Shown: positions 41,085 to 48,398 of the stretch, piece after piece
How positions within the stretch are numbered: the first letter of the stretch is position 1
How the letters are laid out: the number at the start of each line of letters is the position of its first letter
Origin: Actinomadura hibisca NBRC 15177
GTDB taxonomy: Bacteria > Actinomycetota > Actinomycetes > Streptosporangiales > Streptosporangiaceae
Length of the DNA stretch: 49,054 bases
Reading direction: 5' to 3'
Assembly: GCF_001552635.1 (NCBI RefSeq)
Contig: NZ_BCRO01000046.1
Span: 1-49,054 of the forward strand
The notes under the pieces: generated by a model
Seen by the model: only the letters and a program-made list of their open reading frames with translations
What the model was told of the DNA's origin: nothing
Database searches by the model: none
Program-made: the position numbers and the translations under genes

Positions 41085-42130
41085 AAGCGGCACGACCTCT
41101 CGGCGGCGCGTCCGCCGACCCGTCGCCCGGCATGATGGCCGCGCCGGTGCACACCGCGCACGAGGGCGGCACCCTGGTGCACCGGGCGCTGCTGTACCGC
41201 TCGCCCGAGCAGTTCACCACCGTCGCCGGACGGTTCCTCCAGGACGGCGTGACGAGCGGGGACGCCACCGTCGCGATCGTCTCGCCCGCCGTCGCCGAGA
41301 TGTTGCGCGAACGGCTGGGCGACGGCGCCGGGCCGGTGGAGTTCGTGGACGCCGGGTCCTGGTACACCGCGCCGGTGCAGGCGATGGCGAAGTACTACGA
41401 GCGCACCGCCCGCGACTGGTGGCCGCAGGGGCGGTTGCGGGTGCTGACCGAGCCGGTCTGGGACGGCCGCAGCGAGCTGGAGGTCCGCGAGTGGTTGCGG
41501 CACGAGGCCGTCGTGTCCCGCGCCCTGGCGGCCACCCCGACCACCATGATGTGCGCCTACGACGCGGTCCGCCTGCCGTCGGGGATCGTGGCGGCCGCCG
41601 CCCGCGCCCACCCCGAGCTGGCCGACGCCGACACCGTCCGGCCCAGCCCCCGCCACGCCGACCCGGCGCTGTTCTACGCCGAGTGCAACGCCCACCCGCT
41701 CGACCCGCCGCCGCTGTCGGCCGCGCGCCGCGCGTTCGCGGCGGGCGAGCTGCCGATGTTGCGCACCTTCCTGAACGCCGAGGCCGCCCGGCTGGACCTG
41801 CCCGAAGAGCAGATGTTGCCGTTCGTGCTGGCGGTCAACGAGGTCGCCACCGTGATCATCCGCGAGGGCGGCGGGTACGGCGCGGTGTGGGTGTGGTCGC
41901 ACGACGGCGAGCTGGTCTGCGACATCACCGATCCCGGCGGGCGGCTGCCCGACCACTTCCTCGGCCACCTGCCGCCCGCCCCGCACCAGACGGCCGAGGC
42001 GACGTTCTGGGCGGTGCGGCGGTTGTGCCACATCGTGGAGATCCGCTCCGGGGAGGGGCCGGACGGCGGCGTGGGCTTCCGGGGCGTGGACGCGGGCACC
42101 CGCGTGCGCGTCCACATGCTGCTGCGCTGA
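41081..42130 (+). CDS. MEDS-domain anti-sigma regulatory protein with degenerate HATPase domain
   Basis: This 349-aa protein has a MEDS domain at residues 33-190 (LVHRALLYRSPEQFTTVAGRFLQDGV; PTTMMCAYDAVRLP) and an RsbW-type HATPase_c domain at 215-349. The N-box reads AVNEVATVIIREGG: Glu254 remains, but the expected Asn258 is Val and the expected His is Glu262. The G1 Asp (DITDPGG, Asp284) is kept. The G2 glycine motif (GRGLW in relatives) is AEATFW at 305-310. Kinase activity is therefore unlikely. ATGA overlap with the MEDS-STAS gene gives stoichiometric synthesis. Its sigma-factor target is unknown. Confidence 0.83.
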   Translation: MKAARPLGGASADPSPGMMAAPVHTAHEGGTLVHRALLYRSPEQFTTVAGRFLQDGVTSGDATVAIVSPAVAEMLRERLGDGAGPVEFVDAGSWYTAPVQAMAKYYERTARDWWPQGRLRVLTEPVWDGRSELEVREWLRHEAVVSRALAATPTTMMCAYDAVRLPSGIVAAAARAHPELADADTVRPSPRHADPALFYAECNAHPLDPPPLSAARRAFAAGELPMLRTFLNAEAARLDLPEEQMLPFVLAVNEVATVIIREGGGYGAVWVWSHDGELVCDITDPGGRLPDHFLGHLPPAPHQTAEATFWAVRRLCHIVEIRSGEGPDGGVGFRGVDAGTRVRVHMLLR

Positions 42131-42196
42131 CGCCCACTGGCACGGTCCGCCGGCACGGCTCGTCGGCATGGCCCGTCAGCGCGGCTCGCCCGCACC

Positions 42197-42225
42197 GGCG
42201 TGGCCTCCGTCGCACCGGCCACGCC
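42197..42225 (+). terminator. Stem-loop after the MEDS operon
   Basis: GGCGTGGCC (42197-42205) and GGCCACGCC (42217-42225) form a perfect 9-bp stem with an 11-nt loop, 67 nt past the stop. Confidence 0.5.
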
Positions 42226-42252
42226 CCCTCCGGACGGGGCGCGCAGGGGCGG

Positions 42253-42258
42253 TAGCCT
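42253..42258 (+). promoter_or_regulatory. -10 box TAGCCT of leaderless mec
   Basis: TAGCCT is followed by six bases and ATG 42265, indicating a leaderless mRNA. Confidence 0.5.
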
Positions 42259-42264
42259 GCGCTC

Positions 42265-42699
42265 ATGCTGACGATCGAGCGTGCCCTGGTTGATCAGATC
42301 GTCGCGCACGCGCGCGCCGACCACCCCGACGAGGCCTGCGGCGTCATCGCCGGCCCGGTCGGGTCCGACCGGCCCACCCGGTACGTCCCGATGGCCAACG
42401 CCGAGCGGTCCCCGACCTTCTACCGCTTCGACTCCCTGGAGCAGCTCAAGGTGTGGCGGGAGATGGACGACCGCGACGAGGAGCCCGTGGTGATCTACCA
42501 CTCGCACACCGCGACCGAGGCCTACCCGTCGCGCACCGACGTCTCCTACGCCGCCGAGCCGAACGCGCACTACGTGCTGGTGTCCACCCGCGACGCGGAG
42601 GAGGACGAGTTCCGCTCCTACCGCATCGTGGACGGGGTGATCACCGAGGAGGAGGTCGTCGTGGTCGACTCCTACGGGGACGCGGCGGCCTCGGCCTGA
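42265..42699 (+). CDS. mec: Mov34/MPN/PAD-1 (JAMM) peptidase Mec, CysO-cysteine hydrolase
   Basis: This 144-aa JAMM metallopeptidase has Glu23 (PDEACGVIAG) and the zinc motif HSHTATEAYPSRTD, with His79, His81, Ser89 and Asp92. In M. tuberculosis the homologue (Rv1334) releases cysteine from the CysO-Cys adduct made by CysM. The mec-cysO-cysM order here supports the same role in the thiocarboxylate-dependent cysteine pathway, which resists oxidative stress. The insertion of an upstream ORF between mec and cysO suggests separate control of the latter two. Confidence 0.94.
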   Translation: MLTIERALVDQIVAHARADHPDEACGVIAGPVGSDRPTRYVPMANAERSPTFYRFDSLEQLKVWREMDDRDEEPVVIYHSHTATEAYPSRTDVSYAAEPNAHYVLVSTRDAEEDEFRSYRIVDGVITEEEVVVVDSYGDAAASA

Positions 42700-42740
42700 C
42701 CAGGGCCGGGGCGCACGGGAGCGGGGCCGGGACGGATCGG

Positions 42741-42746
42741 TAAACT
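42741..42746 (+). promoter_or_regulatory. -10 box TAAACT of the cysO-cysM leader
   Basis: TAAACT is followed by seven bases and ATG 42754. The predicted transcript begins at the leader-peptide start codon. Confidence 0.5.
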
Positions 42747-42753
42747 GATGGCC

Positions 42754-42870
42754 ATGTGGACGAGCGGGAGCGGGACGGGCGCACGGCGCCGTCCGCCGGT
42801 CCGCGTGTCCCCGGTCCAGAGCTTCCTGTTCGGGCATTCGCGCGCCGAGGTCGTCTACGACTGTCGCTGA
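42754..42870 (+). CDS. Putative leader peptide upstream of cysO-cysM, ending Asp-Cys-Arg
   Basis: This is a 38-codon ORF: MWTSGSGTGARRRPPVRVSP, then VQSFLFGHSRAEVVYDCR and stop. An in-frame ATG lies two codons earlier at 42748. It has no ribosome site, but a TAAACT -10 box ends 7 nt before its ATG, so it is read as a leaderless ORF. The only cysteine codon (TGT, 42862-42864) is the penultimate one. In mycobacteria, leaderless cysteine-containing upstream ORFs attenuate sulphur genes according to Cys-tRNA supply. Here a hairpin (42902-42937) lies 31 nt after the stop and before cysO. Confidence 0.6.
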   Translation: MWTSGSGTGARRRPPVRVSPVQSFLFGHSRAEVVYDCR

Positions 42871-42901
42871 CGCGCCGACCCCAGCCCGGAATTCCCCCAT
42901 G

Positions 42902-42937
42902 CCCCGCCCGGTTTCACCAGTGACCCCGTGGGCGGGG
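42902..42937 (+). promoter_or_regulatory. Candidate attenuator hairpin between leader peptide and cysO
   Basis: CCCCGCCC (42902-42909) pairs with GGGCGGGG (42930-42937), with a 20-nt loop. It sits between the leader stop (42870) and the cysO ribosome site (AAGGAG, 42974-42979), where ribosome stalling on the leader could change its folding. Confidence 0.4.
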
Positions 42938-42988
42938 AGCCCTTACGACCCTGTGCTCGCACGCCGAGCAGGCAAGGAGATCATCGCC

Positions 42989-43261
42989 ATGGCGATCGAG
43001 GTCCGCATTCCCACCATCCTGCGCACCCTCACCGATGGCGCCAAGGCCGTCGAGGGCAAGGGCGGCACGCTCGACGAGCTGTTCGCCGACCTGGACGTGC
43101 GCCACCCCGGCCTGCGCGACCGGCTGGTCGACGCCAAGGGCCTGCGCAAGTTCGTCAACGTCTACCTCAACGACGAGGACGTGCGCTTCCTGGGCGGCCT
43201 GGAGACCGAGGTCGCCGACGGCGACAACGTCACCATCCTGCCGGCCGTCGCCGGCGGCTGA
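42989..43261 (+). CDS. cysO: Sulfur-carrier protein CysO (MoaD/ThiS family)
   Basis: This 90-aa ubiquitin-fold protein ends ILPAVAGG, the C-terminal Gly-Gly that is activated to a thiocarboxylate. Conserved features are RIPTILRTLTDGAKAVEGKGGTL and NVYLNDEDVRFLGGLETEVADGDNVTILP. It donates sulfur to O-phosphoserine in the CysM reaction, and Mec then releases cysteine. AAGGAG lies 9 nt upstream. cysM follows by 18 nt. Confidence 0.95.
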   Translation: MAIEVRIPTILRTLTDGAKAVEGKGGTLDELFADLDVRHPGLRDRLVDAKGLRKFVNVYLNDEDVRFLGGLETEVADGDNVTILPAVAGG

Positions 43262-43279
43262 GTCCCGGAACCCGTGCCG

Positions 43280-44227
43280 ATGCGTTTCGACTCGCTGCTG
43301 GACTCCCTGGGCCGCACCCCGCTGGTCGGCCTGCCCCGGCTGTCGCCGAGCCCCGAGGTGCGGCTGTGGGCCAAGCTGGAGGACCGCAACCCGACCGGTT
43401 CGGTGAAGGACCGGCCCGCCTTCTACATGATCGAGAAGGCGGAGAAGGACGGGGTGCTGGCCCCCGGCCGCACCATCCTGGAGCCCACCTCGGGCAACAC
43501 CGGCATCTCGCTGGCCATGGTCGCCAAGTTGCGCGGCTACCGCATGGTCTGCGTGATGCCGGAGAACACCTCCGCCGAGCGGCGCCAGCTGCTGGAGATG
43601 TGGGGGGCGGAGATCATCCCGTCCCCGGCGGCGGGCGGCTCCAACGAGGCCGTGCGCGTGGCCAAGAAGCTGGCGGCGGAGAACCCCGACTGGGTGATGC
43701 TCTACCAGTACGGCAACGAGGCCAACGCGCGGGCGCACTACGAGACCACCGGTCCCGAGCTGCTGGCCGACCTGCCGGAGATCACCCACTTCGTGGCCGG
43801 GCTCGGCACCACCGGGACGCTGATGGGCGTCGGCCGCTACCTGCGCGAGCAGCGGCCCGACGTCAGGATCGTCGCGGCCGAGCCGCGCTACGGCGAGCTG
43901 GTCTACGGCCTGCGCAACATCGACGAGGGCTTCATCCCCGAGCTGTACGACGAGTCGGTGCTGACCACCCGCTTCTCGGTGGGGTCGGCCGACGCGCTGC
44001 GCCGCACCCGGCAACTCCTGGAGCAGGAGGGCGTCTTCGCCGGGATCTCCACCGGCGGGGCGCTGCACGCCGCGCTCGGCATGGCCGCCAAGGCGGTCAA
44101 GGCGGGCGAGCGCGCCGACATCGCGTTCGTGGTGGCCGACGGCGGCTGGAAGTACCTGTCCACCGGCGCCTACGCGGGCACGCTGGAGCAGGCCGAGGCG
44201 CGCCTGGAAGGCCAGCTCTGGGCGTGA
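43280..44227 (+). CDS. cysM: O-phosphoserine/CysO-dependent cysteine synthase CysM
   Basis: This 315-aa PLP enzyme of the cysteine synthase family has Lys43 in DRNPTGSVKDRPA (Schiff base), EPTSGNTGISLAM (substrate loop), GLGTTGTLMGVGRYL (phosphate-binding) and ISTGGALHAAL. The form NPTGSVKDRPAFYMIEKAE and the downstream MPENTSAERRQLL are those of actinobacterial CysM, which uses O-phosphoserine and CysO thiocarboxylate. ATG 43280 gives the family start MRFDSLL; GTG 43274 in frame is the alternative. It ends with a hairpin. Confidence 0.94.
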   Translation: MRFDSLLDSLGRTPLVGLPRLSPSPEVRLWAKLEDRNPTGSVKDRPAFYMIEKAEKDGVLAPGRTILEPTSGNTGISLAMVAKLRGYRMVCVMPENTSAERRQLLEMWGAEIIPSPAAGGSNEAVRVAKKLAAENPDWVMLYQYGNEANARAHYETTGPELLADLPEITHFVAGLGTTGTLMGVGRYLREQRPDVRIVAAEPRYGELVYGLRNIDEGFIPELYDESVLTTRFSVGSADALRRTRQLLEQEGVFAGISTGGALHAALGMAAKAVKAGERADIAFVVADGGWKYLSTGAYAGTLEQAEARLEGQLWA

Positions 44228-44240
44228 CCGCCCCGTCCCG

Positions 44241-44286
44241 CCCCGTTCCACCCGGTCCGCTCATGATCGCGATCGGGTGGGCGGGG
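44241..44286 (+). terminator. Terminator hairpin after cysM
   Basis: CCCCG-tt-CCACCCG (44241-44254) pairs with CGGGTGG-g-CGGGG (44274-44286), a 12-bp stem with a small bulge, 14 nt past the stop. The TAGGCT -10 box of the next gene (44287-44292) follows at once. Confidence 0.6.
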
Positions 44287-44334
44287 TAGGCTGCGTACTC
44301 GAACGTGATTCTAGAACGTCCCGGGAGAGTGCGG

Positions 44335-45150
44335 ATGAGCAGGTTCGGCGACGCGACCGCCGTCAAGCGGGTCGACGAGGGGCGCTACGAGGTCGAGCTG
44401 GACCCCGGCTTCGGGTTCGCCGAGGCGATCAACGGCGGCTACCTGATGGCGGTGCTGGGCCGCGCCGCCGTCGACGCGTCCCCGCACGCGCACCCGATCG
44501 CGACCGCGACGAACTTCCTGCGCGTGGCCAAGCCCGGCCGCGCCGAGATCGTCGTGGACGCCCGCAAGACCGGCCGCACCGCCGCCACCGCGCTGGTGTC
44601 GCTGGTGCAGGACGACCGTCCCGTGGTGGACGCCCTGATCACCACCGGCACGCTGGACGCCGCCGTCGAGCCCTCCTTCGCCGGCGCGACCCCCGAGCCC
44701 GCCCTGCCGCCGCTCGCCGACTGCCTGGACTTCGACAAGGGCCGCGACGACCTGCGCGAGCAGGACCGCGGCTTCGCCGACCGCGTGGACATGCGCTTCG
44801 ACCCGGCCACGATGGGCTGGCTGGACGGCAACCCCAGCGGCCGCCCCGAGGTGCGCGCCTGGTTCCGGCTGCGCGACGGCTACGAGCCCGACGCCTACGC
44901 CCTCGCGCTCGCGGTGGACGCGCTGCCGCCGGTGGCGCTGAACGCCGGGGCCAAGGGCTGGTCGCCGACCGTCGAGCTGACCTGGCACATGCGGGCCGTG
45001 CCCGCGCCCGGCTGGCTGGCGGTGCACGGCGACGGCCGGCTGATCGCCGACGGCTGGTTCGACGAGAACGTCGAGGTGTGGGACTCGGCCGGCCGCCTGG
45101 TGGCACAGAGCCGCCAGATCGCCCGCCTGGGGCGAGGCCCGGCGGCGTAG
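44335..45150 (+). CDS. Thioesterase-like (hotdog-fold) protein
   Basis: This 271-aa protein has the double-hotdog pattern of the TesB-like thioesterase superfamily: PGFGFAEAINGGYLMAVLGRAAVD with the helix-capping NGGY, ATNFLRVAKPGRAEIVVDARKTGRTAATALVSLVQDDRPVVDALITTG, and a C-terminal half with LTWHMRAVPAPGWLAVHGDGRLIADGWFDENVEVWDSAGRLVAQSRQIARL. Its expected role is hydrolysis of acyl-CoA. It lies where mycobacteria have a rhomboid protease gene. GGGAG lies 7 nt upstream and TAGGCT at 44287-44292. Confidence 0.88.
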   Translation: MSRFGDATAVKRVDEGRYEVELDPGFGFAEAINGGYLMAVLGRAAVDASPHAHPIATATNFLRVAKPGRAEIVVDARKTGRTAATALVSLVQDDRPVVDALITTGTLDAAVEPSFAGATPEPALPPLADCLDFDKGRDDLREQDRGFADRVDMRFDPATMGWLDGNPSGRPEVRAWFRLRDGYEPDAYALALAVDALPPVALNAGAKGWSPTVELTWHMRAVPAPGWLAVHGDGRLIADGWFDENVEVWDSAGRLVAQSRQIARLGRGPAA

Positions 45151-45270
45151 GCGCCGCGGGCCCGGCGGGCTGACCCGAGGGCGGGCGCGTCCCCCCGGAA
45201 AGTGTCCGGTTTCACGAATGTGACCATGTGATGTCGGCCGCATGACGCGCAGCCATCCCGCGTTCTCGCC

Positions 45271-45276
45271 TAGCCT
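45271..45276 (+). promoter_or_regulatory. -10 box TAGCCT of murI
   Basis: TAGCCT lies eight bases before ATG 45285, indicating a leaderless mRNA. Confidence 0.45.
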
Positions 45277-45284
45277 TATGGACC

Positions 45285-46154
45285 ATGCCAGCGTCCTCAG
45301 CGGAGGTGGGCCCCCGCACGCCCGGGGCCTCGCCCGACCCGCGGTCCCAGGCCCCGATCGGGGTGTTCGACAGCGGTTTCGGCGGCCTCACCGTGGCCCG
45401 CGCGATCTTCGACCAGCTGCCGGACGAGCCGATCCTCTACCTGGGCGACTCGGCCCGCCAGCCCTACGGCCCGCGCCCGATCGCGCAGGTGCGCGCCTAC
45501 GCGCTGGAGATGCTGGACGAGCTGGTGGCCGAGGGCGTGAAGATGCTGGTCATCGCCTGCAACAGCGCGTCGTCGGCGATGTTGCGCGACGCCCGGGAGC
45601 GCTACGACGTCCCGGTCGTCGAGGTGATCAACCCGGCCACCCGCCGGGCCGCCCGCACCACCTCCACCGGCCGGGTCGGGCTGATCGCGACCCAGGCCAC
45701 CGTCACCAGCCGCGCCTACGAGGACGCCTTCGCCGCCGCCCCGCACATCGAGCTGACCAGCGTCGCCTGCCCGCGCTTCGTCGAGTTCGTGGAGTCGGGC
45801 GTCACGATGGGCGACGAGCTGCTGGACGCCGCCCGCGAGTACCTCCAGCCGATCCTGGACGCCGGGTGCGACACCCTCATCCTGGGCTGCACGCACTACC
45901 CCCTTCTGGCCGGCGTCATCTCGTATGTCGTCGGAGACGGGGTCACACTGGTCTCAAGTGCCGACGAGACCGCCAAGGACGTGTACCGGGTGCTGCGCGA
46001 CCGGGGGCTGGCGCGGGCGCAGGCGTCGCCCGCGCCCCAGCACCGGTTCCGGGCCACCGGTGACCCCGAGGTGTTCGCCACCCTGGGCCGCCGGTTCCTG
46101 GGACCGAAGATCGTTTCGGTGGAGACCACCGCCGGCAAGGCTCTGACCACCTGA
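45285..46154 (+). CDS. murI: Glutamate racemase
   Basis: This 289-aa protein makes D-glutamate for peptidoglycan. The N-terminal 24 residues are a disordered Pro/Ser extension. The catalytic motifs are IGVFDSGFGGLTVARAI, YLGDSARQPYGPR, Cys92 in IACNSASSAML and Cys202 in LGCTHYPLL. The C-terminus continues for about 25 residues past the core (RFLGPKIVSVETTAGKAL). It starts the murI, MBL, rph, rdgB series. Confidence 0.95.
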   Translation: MPASSAEVGPRTPGASPDPRSQAPIGVFDSGFGGLTVARAIFDQLPDEPILYLGDSARQPYGPRPIAQVRAYALEMLDELVAEGVKMLVIACNSASSAMLRDARERYDVPVVEVINPATRRAARTTSTGRVGLIATQATVTSRAYEDAFAAAPHIELTSVACPRFVEFVESGVTMGDELLDAAREYLQPILDAGCDTLILGCTHYPLLAGVISYVVGDGVTLVSSADETAKDVYRVLRDRGLARAQASPAPQHRFRATGDPEVFATLGRRFLGPKIVSVETTAGKALTT

Positions 46155-46185
46155 TTCCTCGGGGGACGAAAGAGGAGGAGTGCGC

Positions 46186-46932
46186 GTGCGGGTCACTGTG
46201 ATCGGCTGCTCCGGCAGCTACCCGGGGCCGGACAGCCCCGCGTCCTGCTACCTGGTCCAGGCGGAGGGCTACTCCCTGCTGCTGGACCTGGGCAGCGGCG
46301 CGCTGGGTCCGCTCCAGCGCCACCAGTCGTTGTACGACATCGACGCCGTGTGCGTCTCGCACCTGCACGCCGACCACTGCCTGGACCTGTGCGGGTACTG
46401 GGTGGCGCGCACCTACTGTCCGAACGGGCCGCTGCCGAAGCTGCCGGTCTACGGGCCGGCGGACACCCCGGACCGCATGGCCCGCGCCTACGACCTGGAC
46501 CCCGACCCCGGCATGACCGGGACCTTCGACTTCCGCACCCTGGAGCGCACCTTCGAGCTGGGGCCGTTCCGCGTCACCACCTCGCTGATGCCGCACCCGG
46601 TGGAGGCGTTCGCGTTCCGCGTCGAGCACGGCGGCAGGGTGCTGGCCTACTCCGGCGACACCGGCCCGGCCGCCGAGCTGGTCGACACCGCCCGGGGCGC
46701 GGACCTGTTCCTGTGCGAGGCGTCGTTCCTGGACGGTCCGGGCAACCCGCCCGACCTGCACCTGACCGCCCGCGAGGCCGGCGAGCACGCCGCCCGCGCG
46801 GACGTGGGGCGGCTGGTGCTGACCCATCTGGTGCCGTGGAACGACGCCGACCGCTCCCTGGCCGAGGCCAAGGGCAGCGCCTACCAGGGGCCGATCGAGC
46901 TGGCCCACGTCGGCGCGGTCTACGACCTCTGA
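46186..46932 (+). CDS. MBL-fold hydrolase, Rv1339-like (possible cAMP phosphodiesterase)
   Basis: This 248-aa metallo-beta-lactamase-fold protein has the metal motif SHLHADHCLDLCGY (HxHxDH), TLERTFELGPFRVTTSLMPHPVEAFAFRV, Asp in YSGDTGP and His in LTHLVPW. The order murI, MBL, rph, rdgB matches M. tuberculosis Rv1338-Rv1341. Rv1339 has been reported as an atypical class-II cAMP phosphodiesterase, so this is a reasonable but unproven function. GTG 46186 is chosen because GAGGAGGAG lies 6 nt upstream; GTG 46180 would overlap it. Confidence 0.88.
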   Translation: MRVTVIGCSGSYPGPDSPASCYLVQAEGYSLLLDLGSGALGPLQRHQSLYDIDAVCVSHLHADHCLDLCGYWVARTYCPNGPLPKLPVYGPADTPDRMARAYDLDPDPGMTGTFDFRTLERTFELGPFRVTTSLMPHPVEAFAFRVEHGGRVLAYSGDTGPAAELVDTARGADLFLCEASFLDGPGNPPDLHLTAREAGEHAARADVGRLVLTHLVPWNDADRSLAEAKGSAYQGPIELAHVGAVYDL

Positions 46933-46960
46933 CGGGCGCGCCGCCGGAGCGCGGGGGCAC

Positions 46961-46966
46961 TAGGCT
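46961..46966 (+). promoter_or_regulatory. -10 box TAGGCT of rph
   Basis: TAGGCT ends seven bases before ATG 46974. The same bases also contain GGAG, so a leaderless start and a ribosome-site start are both possible. Confidence 0.4.
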
Positions 46967-46973
46967 GGAGCGC

Positions 46974-47693
46974 ATGTCCCGTCTTGACGGCCGCGCGCCC
47001 GACCAGCTCCGTCCCGTCCGCATCCAGCGCGGCTGGCTCGACCACGCCGAGGGCTCGGTGCTCATCGAGTTCGGCGGGACCCGGGTGCTGTGCGCCGCGT
47101 CCGTCCAGGACTCGGTGCCGCGCTGGCGGCGCGACAGCGGGCTCGGCTGGGTGACGGCCGAGTACGCGATGTTGCCGCGCGCCACCAACACCCGCAACGA
47201 CCGCGAGGCCACCAAGGGCCGGGTCGGCGGGCGCACGCACGAGATCTCCCGGCTGATCGGCCGCTCGATCCGCGCCTGCGTGGACTTCAAGGCGCTGGGC
47301 GACAACACCGTCCAGCTCGACTGCGACGTGCTCCAGGCCGACGGCGGCACCCGCACCGCCGCGATCACCGGTGCCTACCTCGCGTTCGCCGACGCGGTCA
47401 CCTGGATGCGCGAGCGCGGCCGGATCAAGACCGACCCGCTCACCACCTCGATCGCGGCCGTCAGCGTCGGCATCGTCAAGGGGCAGCCGATGCTCGATCT
47501 CGCCTACGCCGAGGACTCGGTCGCCGAGACCGACATGAACGTGGTCTGCACCGGCGACGGGCGCTTCGTCGAGGTGCAGGGCACCGCCGAGGGCGCGCCC
47601 TTCGACCGCGCCGAGCTGGACGCCCTGCTCGACCTGGCCGCCGCGGGCTGCGCCGACCTGACCCGTCTCCAGAAGGAAGCGCTGGGCCGTTGA
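46974..47693 (+). CDS. rph: Ribonuclease PH
   Basis: This 239-aa phosphorolytic 3'-5' exoribonuclease trims tRNA 3' ends. The features are RPVRIQRGWLDHAEGSVLIEFGGTRVLCAASV, WVTAEYAMLPRATNTRNDREATKGRVGGRTHEISRLIGRSIRA, LDCDVLQADGGTRTAAITGA and the C-terminal EVQGTAEGAPF. The ATG follows a TAGGCT box. It overlaps rdgB by two bases. Confidence 0.96.
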   Translation: MSRLDGRAPDQLRPVRIQRGWLDHAEGSVLIEFGGTRVLCAASVQDSVPRWRRDSGLGWVTAEYAMLPRATNTRNDREATKGRVGGRTHEISRLIGRSIRACVDFKALGDNTVQLDCDVLQADGGTRTAAITGAYLAFADAVTWMRERGRIKTDPLTTSIAAVSVGIVKGQPMLDLAYAEDSVAETDMNVVCTGDGRFVEVQGTAEGAPFDRAELDALLDLAAAGCADLTRLQKEALGR

Positions 47694-48304
47694 GCACCAT
47701 CGTTCTGGCCACCCGCAACGCGGGCAAGGTCGCCGAGCTGCACCGCATCCTGTCCGGCATCGAGGTCGTCGGGCTGGAGGCGTTCCCGGACGCCCCCGAG
47801 GTGCCCGAGACCGAGCTGACCTTCGAGGGCAACGCCCTGCTGAAGGCCCGCGCCATCGCCGCCCACACCGGCCTGCCCGCCGTCGCCGACGACTCGGGCC
47901 TGTGCGTGCGCGCCCTGAACGACATGCCGGGCGTGTTGTCGGCGCGCTGGTCGGGCCGGTTCGGCGCGGGCGACGCCGACCGCGCCAACCTGGAGCTGGT
48001 GCTCGACCAGCTGGCCGACGTCGCCGAGGACCGGCGCGCCGCGCACTTCGTCTGCGCCGCCGTGCTGGTGGTGCCGGGCGGCCCCGAGCACGTGGTGGAG
48101 GGCCGCATGCACGGGCGCGTCATCGACGCCCCGCGCGGCACCGGCGGCTTCGGCTACGACCCGATCTTCCTGCCGGACGGCCACGACCGCACCAGCGCCG
48201 AGCTGACCGCCGAGGAGAAGGACGCCATCAGCCACCGCGGCCGCGCCTTCCGCGCGCTGGCCGAACTGATCCCGCAGGCGATCGAGGCGGCCCGCCCGCG
48301 CTAG
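47690..48304 (+). CDS. rdgB: XTP/dITP diphosphatase (RdgB/HAM1)
   Basis: This 204-aa house-cleaning pyrophosphatase removes non-canonical purine nucleotides. It starts with TTG 47690, overlapping the rph stop (TTGA), with AGAAGGAAG 11 nt upstream. The motifs are ATRNAGKVAEL, FEGNALLKARAIAAHTGLPAVADDSGLCVRALN, GGFGYDPIFLPDG and SHRGRAF. The rph-rdgB pair is conserved in actinobacteria. Confidence 0.95.
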   Translation: MSTIVLATRNAGKVAELHRILSGIEVVGLEAFPDAPEVPETELTFEGNALLKARAIAAHTGLPAVADDSGLCVRALNDMPGVLSARWSGRFGAGDADRANLELVLDQLADVAEDRRAAHFVCAAVLVVPGGPEHVVEGRMHGRVIDAPRGTGGFGYDPIFLPDGHDRTSAELTAEEKDAISHRGRAFRALAELIPQAIEAARPR

Positions 48305-48386
48305 CGCCGAGCCGGTCCCGCAGGCCACCGGGGCCACTCTTCTGTGCTGGTCCCACAGCTCATCGAGGTTGTCCGGCCGTGCTGGT

Positions 48387-48392
48387 TAGGAT
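48387..48392 (+). promoter_or_regulatory. -10 box TAGGAT of the L7/L12-repeat gene
   Basis: TAGGAT is followed by six bases and ATG 48399, indicating a leaderless mRNA. Confidence 0.5.
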
Positions 48393-48398
48393 GGCGCG

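Noticed and set aside
42131..42250. Short GGC(A/T)CGGC-type repeats after the MEDS operon
   Set aside because: Apart from the 9-bp hairpin they are too irregular to call a repeat family.
46350..46973. Extended N-terminus of RNase PH (447 codons)
   Set aside because: The extension overlaps the MBL gene in another frame and lacks family similarity.
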